A DNA stretch of 64,000 nucleotides. It comes from CAVTUU01 sp045804965 (lineage in GTDB: Bacteria > Chloroflexota > Chloroflexia > Thermomicrobiales > UBA6265). Positions 62,294-64,000 of this stretch are shown here, in pieces. The stretch covers positions 1-64,000 of the forward strand of contig JBJMMD010000051.1 in assembly GCA_045804965.1 (NCBI GenBank), given 5' to 3'. Position numbers and translations under genes: made by a program. The notes beneath the pieces were generated by a model that saw nothing but the letters and a program-made list of their open reading frames with translations, had not been told where the DNA came from and did no database searches. Position 1 is the first letter of the stretch. Each line of letters starts with the position of its first letter.

Positions 62294-63384
62294 TGCGGCG
62301 AAACCGCCCTCACAGCGCCCAAATGACACATGAGACCGTGAGCGCCGAACCGCCGCGATCGGGGTTGCTTCACCGCGTTGCCTCAATCCCAACACCGATC
62401 ATTTTTGTCAGCTCGGTGCTCATCGCCGTTATCTTGCTTTGGAGCGGCGGCTCGCTTGGGGACGTGTTTGACGCCGCTCGCGATGCGGACATCGCTCTCC
62501 TTGTAGCCGCGTTCGCGCTGTATCTCGTCGGCCTCGCGATCCTCTGCTTTCGGTGGGATGTGCTCGTCCGAATGGTCAAGGGCATCTCGAACATTCCCCG
62601 CGCGGCGGAAGCGTTCTTGACCTCAGTCGTCATCAATTACGCCGCTCCCATCGGTCTCGCCGTTCCGACGAGAGCGGCGCTGACCAAACGGGCGCTTGGG
62701 CTCTCCGCCGCGGAGACGGGCGCGGCAGTGCTCTGGGAGATTGGCGCTGACGTCATCGTGCTCGGACTCGGCTCCGCCCTTTGGCTCCTACTCAGTGGAA
62801 ATGAGATTTCGGCCCCGTCATCGAACCAACTCCTCGTTTCGGCACTGCTGGTCGTGAGCGCGGTTGCGGTGCTCATCGCCGGAGCGATCTTTCTCAGAAC
62901 GAAAACGTCGCATTGGCAGCGGGTCCGCGACACCCTCAAACGAATCCTCTTGTTCCCACGTCATCGGCCGGCGACCGCGGGACTGGCGCTCCTTGTCACC
63001 GTCGTCTACTGGACCGCGCAAGCGATCGTTTTGGCGACCATCTTGCGCGCGCTTGACGGCCCGACTGCGCCCAAATTGATCCTCGGTCTTATCACCATCC
63101 CGGTTTTAGTTGGGATGCTGAGTCCGGTGCCTGGCGGCGCAGGCATTCGCGAGGCACTCATGATCGGCATTGCACATGTCGAGGGCGCAGATTCTGCGGT
63201 GGTTCTGCTCGCGGCGCTGATCTACCGCGTCGCCCTCTTCGCGGCGATCCCGATCCTGTATGCGGGAGTTCGGTTGTGGCTTCGGACTGAAGGGATCCGG
63301 ACGATTTCCCTTGAGGAAATTGCACATTCGCCTGAAAATGGCACAATATCCGTGAATGCTCAGGGCAAAGAACCCTACCGCTAG
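62293..63384 (+). CDS. flippase-like integral membrane protein (LPG synthase TM domain family)
   Basis: 363 residues with about eight membrane segments, of the UPF0104/AglD-like family: NYAAPIGLAVPTRAALTKRA near 115, TGAAVLWEIGADVIVLGLGS near 140 and LSPVPGGAGIREALMIGIAH near 275 match the conserved P-x-G-x-G-x-RE region. Such proteins are thought to move or modify lipid-linked sugars. GTG at 62293 overlaps the last base of the preceding stop codon; ATG at 62323 is an alternative. The arrangement suggests cotranscription with the GT2 gene. Confidence 0.8.
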   Translation: MRRNRPHSAQMTHETVSAEPPRSGLLHRVASIPTPIIFVSSVLIAVILLWSGGSLGDVFDAARDADIALLVAAFALYLVGLAILCFRWDVLVRMVKGISNIPRAAEAFLTSVVINYAAPIGLAVPTRAALTKRALGLSAAETGAAVLWEIGADVIVLGLGSALWLLLSGNEISAPSSNQLLVSALLVVSAVAVLIAGAIFLRTKTSHWQRVRDTLKRILLFPRHRPATAGLALLVTVVYWTAQAIVLATILRALDGPTAPKLILGLITIPVLVGMLSPVPGGAGIREALMIGIAHVEGADSAVVLLAALIYRVALFAAIPILYAGVRLWLRTEGIRTISLEEIAHSPENGTISVNAQGKEPYR

Positions 63385-63422
63385 GAATATGACCCGCGCC
63401 GCGGGTGACCGAGAGGCAGCGA

Positions 63423-64000
63423 GTGAGTCAGTCAAACGGCGCCGTGGCGAGCGGCGCGATCGATACGAGCAACTATCGAAAGCACACCCACGCCAACCCG
63501 ATTCAGCGCAGGCTGATCGACCGCTTTCATCGATCGATCCTCAATCAGATCGCGGCATTGGCGCCGGAGACGTTTCTCGACGCCGGGTGCGGCGAGGGGT
63601 TCGTGGCAAAGCTGCTCCTCCAAGAGTTGCCCGGGCTCGCATTGACGGGTTTTGACTTTAATCCCGACGCGGTCGAAGTTGCGAAAGCGAAGAATCCTGG
63701 ATCGACCTTTATGACCGCTAGCATCTTCGATTTGCCGTTCGACGACGACAGCTTTGACGTTGTTGGCTGCTTCGAAGTCCTTGAGCACCAGACCGATCCC
63801 TTGCCGGCACTCAAAGAACTTGCCCGCGTTGCCCGCAAGGCGGTGATTCTCAGCGTGCCGCATGAGCCGTTCTTTTGCTATTCGAATGCCGTGCGCGCGA
63901 AGAACTGGGACATCCGGCCACGCGGCAGCGACCCCGATCACAAGCAATTCTGGAGCCGAAAAGCGTTCGGGCAGTTCGTCGGACAAGAGCTCGAGGTGCA
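63423..64000 (+). CDS. class I SAM-dependent methyltransferase, cut by the window end
   Basis: The first 192 residues are present. The start is GTG at 63423 with GAGAGG six bases upstream. The N-terminus DTSNYRKHTHANPIQRRLID is followed by motif I FLDAGCGEGFVAKLLLQ near 53, GFDFNPDAVEVAKAK near 78, and DDDSFDVVGCFEVLEHQTDP near 108. The frame continues past 64000. It follows the flippase by 38 bases on the same strand, so the GT2, flippase and methyltransferase genes probably act on one lipid-linked glycan. Confidence 0.85.
   Translation, partial: MSQSNGAVASGAIDTSNYRKHTHANPIQRRLIDRFHRSILNQIAALAPETFLDAGCGEGFVAKLLLQELPGLALTGFDFNPDAVEVAKAKNPGSTFMTASIFDLPFDDDSFDVVGCFEVLEHQTDPLPALKELARVARKAVILSVPHEPFFCYSNAVRAKNWDIRPRGSDPDHKQFWSRKAFGQFVGQELEV

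Noticed and set aside
63432..63986. A 184-codon minus-strand frame at the window end
   Set aside because: It is antisense to a clear methyltransferase with motif I (LDAGCGEG) that runs off the window on the plus strand.

Overview
The window reads as ordinary chromosomal DNA of a GC-rich, free-living bacterium. Gene content suggests a Chloroflexota (Thermomicrobia-like) lineage: RskA-type sigma/anti-sigma pairs, a DUF3303 protein, a compact murein operon led by mraZ, many GTG/TTG starts, and TCATTCCGAG-type intergenic repeats. The lineage is an inference from family resemblance; there is no rRNA or other decisive marker. I see no tRNA, rRNA, CRISPR array, insertion sequence or prophage.

Layout. 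1-10.1 kb: a small unknown gene, a large LuxR-type ATPase regulator, an MFS exporter with a zinc-ribbon protein, a methyltransferase, an ECF sigma/anti-sigma pair and a membrane Ser/Thr kinase with an SH3-like tail. 10.3-16.6 kb: a HAD phosphatase, then the most unusual locus: a degenerate (probably inactive) protein kinase with a long helical-repeat tail, divergent from two genes for a two-TM coiled-coil membrane protein and a MotB/ZorB-like protein with a membrane Asp and a long Ala-rich stalk. 16.7-20.6 kb: hydrolase, flavin reductase, GT4 glycosyltransferase, thioredoxin, DUF3303 and nrdR. 20.7-31.3 kb: a minus-strand division and cell-wall cluster in the transcription order mraZ-rsmH-murF-mraY-murD-murC-murB-ddl-ftsZ, with four phased MraZ boxes upstream. 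It is tightly packed yet lacks murE, murG, ftsW, ftsI, ftsQ and ftsA.

31.4-39.9 kb: a small conserved gene with a good sigma70 promoter, a biotin carboxylase/BCCP fusion, an exported unknown, a methyltransferase divergent from a GT-C-like membrane protein, and alpha-glucan phosphorylase. 40.0-42.3 kb: a quinone-response type operon (MarR regulator, ring-cleaving dioxygenase, flavin reductase) with a visible promoter and operator. 42.4-45.5 kb: two tandem paralogous GT-C-like membrane enzymes. 45.6-46.2 kb: a cysteine-dioxygenase-like cupin. 46.8-52.2 kb: a complete branched-chain amino acid type ABC transporter (binding protein, two permeases, two ATPases).

52.6-64 kb: an NTF2-like protein, an unknown, adenine deaminase, nadB-folC, a second ECF sigma/anti-sigma pair, a small unknown, and a GT2 glycosyltransferase-flippase-methyltransferase series cut by the window end. 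Envelope synthesis and envelope sensing dominate: the murein cluster, several lipid-linked sugar enzymes, two membrane anti-sigma systems, a membrane kinase and the pseudokinase/MotB-like locus.
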